Source: Ignavibacteriota bacterium
GTDB lineage: Bacteria > Bacteroidota > Ignavibacteria > Palsa-1295
Length of the DNA stretch: 15,481 bases
Direction: 5' to 3'
Assembly (NCBI GenBank): GCA_025357895.1
Contig: JANYLL010000371.1
Span: 1-15,481 of the forward strand
Below the pieces are notes generated by a model. That model had not been told where the DNA came from. It saw nothing but the letters and a program-made list of their open reading frames with translations, and did not search any database. The position numbers and the translations under genes are program-made. Of the stretch, positions 14,074-15,481 are shown piece after piece; the first letter of the stretch is position 1; every line of letters starts with the position of its first letter.

Positions 14074-15481
14074 ATGGTGAAAAAAATCCCCATGCTGCTT
14101 ACTTTGGCAGCTATCATCGGTGTATTTGCTTTTCGAACCGGCTACTCTCAAGTCACAGCCGTTGGCTCAAACTTGCTGCGCATCGGTTCCGGCGAGACGG
14201 ATGGGCTGACAGGGGGAGGTACAGTGACCAAGCGCTATCTTGAGGAAATAGCCAATGCACGATTTTTTTTCGATAATATAACTGTCGGACTTCGCTATGA
14301 AATGGATGATCCGAGCGAAGTAGGGCAATCATTTCAAGGTCTGCGCCGCCGATGGATCGAATACCGCAAAGATAAACTTGAACTTCAAGCCGGTGACGTC
14401 TATGCACTTTATGGACGCGGACTTTCGATGAATGCTTTCGAATCGCGCCCCCTCAATTACGATTCATGGCTGGACGGAATTAAAGGCGAGTACGAATATA
14501 AATGGAAAAAAGAAGATCTTGATTTTCAGCCAAGTCTTGGAGTCCGTATGATTGCAGGAAAACTGCTTTTTCATAATGTTGCAGTTGCAGATACCGGTAA
14601 ACCGCCGCAGGATGTTTCGGCTCGCGCTGTGAATAGCCAAATAGGATTTTTCGGAAAGAAATTGATAGTTGGCACTTCTTTTCTTCAAGCCTTTACGAAT
14701 GTAAATGAATTTCAGTTAGGACACTATGTAAATACAAACAGAGAAGTCAATCAGCCGGAAGTTTATTTGAATTTTCTAAGCGGTTCGTTTGAAGGCTTTT
14801 TTCAGTTTACCCAAATGCGGTCACATTTATATGAATTTTGGAACAAAGATACCTCTGTCAATAAAAGTGGTAAGGCTTATTATGGTTCGCTATCATATGC
14901 CAGTGAACAATTTGGTTTGACGTTCGAGTATAAGAATTATTCGTATTTTATTCATCAACCAGGGATCTTTTATGAAAATTATCTTTCAAAGCTTCCTATT
15001 TCGAATCCCCCTGAGGTCTACAAAGAATTTACCTACACGTCGCTCACGCGGACAACGCATAGCGTAAACTTCGACGATGAACTCGGTTTCGAGATTGAGG
15101 CAAATATTACAGCAATCCCGGAGTATGTTATTACTCTGAATGCTGCTGCTTCGAGTCGCCATAAAAGTTATTCCGGTGATGTGTTTGATGAAAACCAACT
15201 GCCCGTAGAGACCGGCTCAACCTCTCTTCTTCCAAAATTCTCCGGTGCTGAATTTTTTCCATTTTGGGAAGTATTTGCTGAAGTAGAACATGATTTTGGC
15301 GAGTTGAATTACGCTAAAGCATTTTTTCACCGCCGCAGCGATGTTATTTCTTCGGCAACAGGAGCGCCGCCTGATGAAAAACGCAGTTCAACTATTGGGG
15401 TAAAAATTCAGTATCAAACAACTAAATCTCAAAGTCTTCTTGCAATATTCGAGCATCAGTGGATGTTCGATGAGCAGAAGC
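14074..15481 (+). CDS. DUF6029-type outer-membrane beta-barrel protein, cut by the window end
   Basis: An uninterrupted frame runs from ATG 14074 to the window end (469 whole codons), so the C-terminus is missing. The N-terminus is a signal peptide (about 1-25, ending GYSQ). It is followed by GSGETDGLTGGGTVTKRYLE (38-57), NARFFFDNITVGLRYEMDDP (61-80), LQAGDVYALYGRGLSMNAFE (104-123) and SRPLNYDSWLDGIKGEYEYK (124-143), a pattern I recognise from DUF6029 proteins of Bacteroidota. The remainder alternates hydrophobic and polar residues in long beta-hairpins rich in Tyr and Phe, as in an outer-membrane barrel. The function of the family is not established. It follows a TlpA-type thioredoxin, a pairing that may reflect oxidative folding or shared envelope duty, which is inference. 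No Shine-Dalgarno is evident. Confidence 0.85.
   Translation, partial: MVKKIPMLLTLAAIIGVFAFRTGYSQVTAVGSNLLRIGSGETDGLTGGGTVTKRYLEEIANARFFFDNITVGLRYEMDDPSEVGQSFQGLRRRWIEYRKDKLELQAGDVYALYGRGLSMNAFESRPLNYDSWLDGIKGEYEYKWKKEDLDFQPSLGVRMIAGKLLFHNVAVADTGKPPQDVSARAVNSQIGFFGKKLIVGTSFLQAFTNVNEFQLGHYVNTNREVNQPEVYLNFLSGSFEGFFQFTQMRSHLYEFWNKDTSVNKSGKAYYGSLSYASEQFGLTFEYKNYSYFIHQPGIFYENYLSKLPISNPPEVYKEFTYTSLTRTTHSVNFDDELGFEIEANITAIPEYVITLNAAASSRHKSYSGDVFDENQLPVETGSTSLLPKFSGAEFFPFWEVFAEVEHDFGELNYAKAFFHRRSDVISSATGAPPDEKRSSTIGVKIQYQTTKSQSLLAIFEHQWMFDEQK

Noticed and set aside
14153..14407. Leftward 84-codon frame
   Set aside because: Antisense to the well-conserved N-terminal part of the DUF6029 protein.

Overview
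The window reads as a chromosomal segment from an uncultivated member of the Bacteroidota/Chlorobiota (FCB) group, most likely on the Ignavibacteria/Kapabacteria side. The evidence is a TonB-dependent receptor with a carboxypeptidase-regulatory-like N-terminal domain, an outer-membrane protein I recognise as DUF6029, an HMA domain fused to a MauE-type membrane domain, mostly Shine-Dalgarno-poor start regions, AT-leaning base composition, and several unrelated small palindromic repeats between genes. This placement comes from recalled family distribution, not from a search.

Layout. Positions 1-2644 are read leftwards: a TfoX N-terminal-type protein, a double-length ThyX-family protein and a short family-2 glycosyltransferase. 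Positions 2645-2945 hold no intact gene, but contain a hairpin element and a short coding-like remnant. Positions 2946-3659 (minus) encode an HMA-MauE fusion, divergent from a rightward ECF sigma-factor operon (3844-6486). That operon holds the sigma factor, an overlapping membrane anti-sigma-like protein whose C-terminal half looks like an outer-membrane beta-barrel, and a lipoprotein. Positions 6490-8631 (minus) carry a family-5 (oligopeptide-type) solute-binding lipoprotein and a small uncharacterised protein. From 8742 rightwards come a small His/Cys membrane protein and a TonB-dependent receptor, then tRNA-Arg(TCT), tRNA-His(GTG), a terminator nested in an inverted repeat, gltX, a TlpA-type thioredoxin and a DUF6029 outer-membrane protein cut by the window end.

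How it fits together. Most of the window is envelope biology: sensing (ECF sigma with anti-sigma), import (TonB receptor, peptide-binding lipoprotein), metal or thiol handling (HMA-MauE, His/Cys small protein, TlpA) and outer-membrane proteins. The two points most worth checking are the anti-sigma-like protein, which on sequence appearance could span from cytoplasm to outer membrane in one chain, and the ThyX-family protein. In the latter the catalytic RHR signature is altered in the first repeat and there is an unusual cysteine-containing C-terminus.
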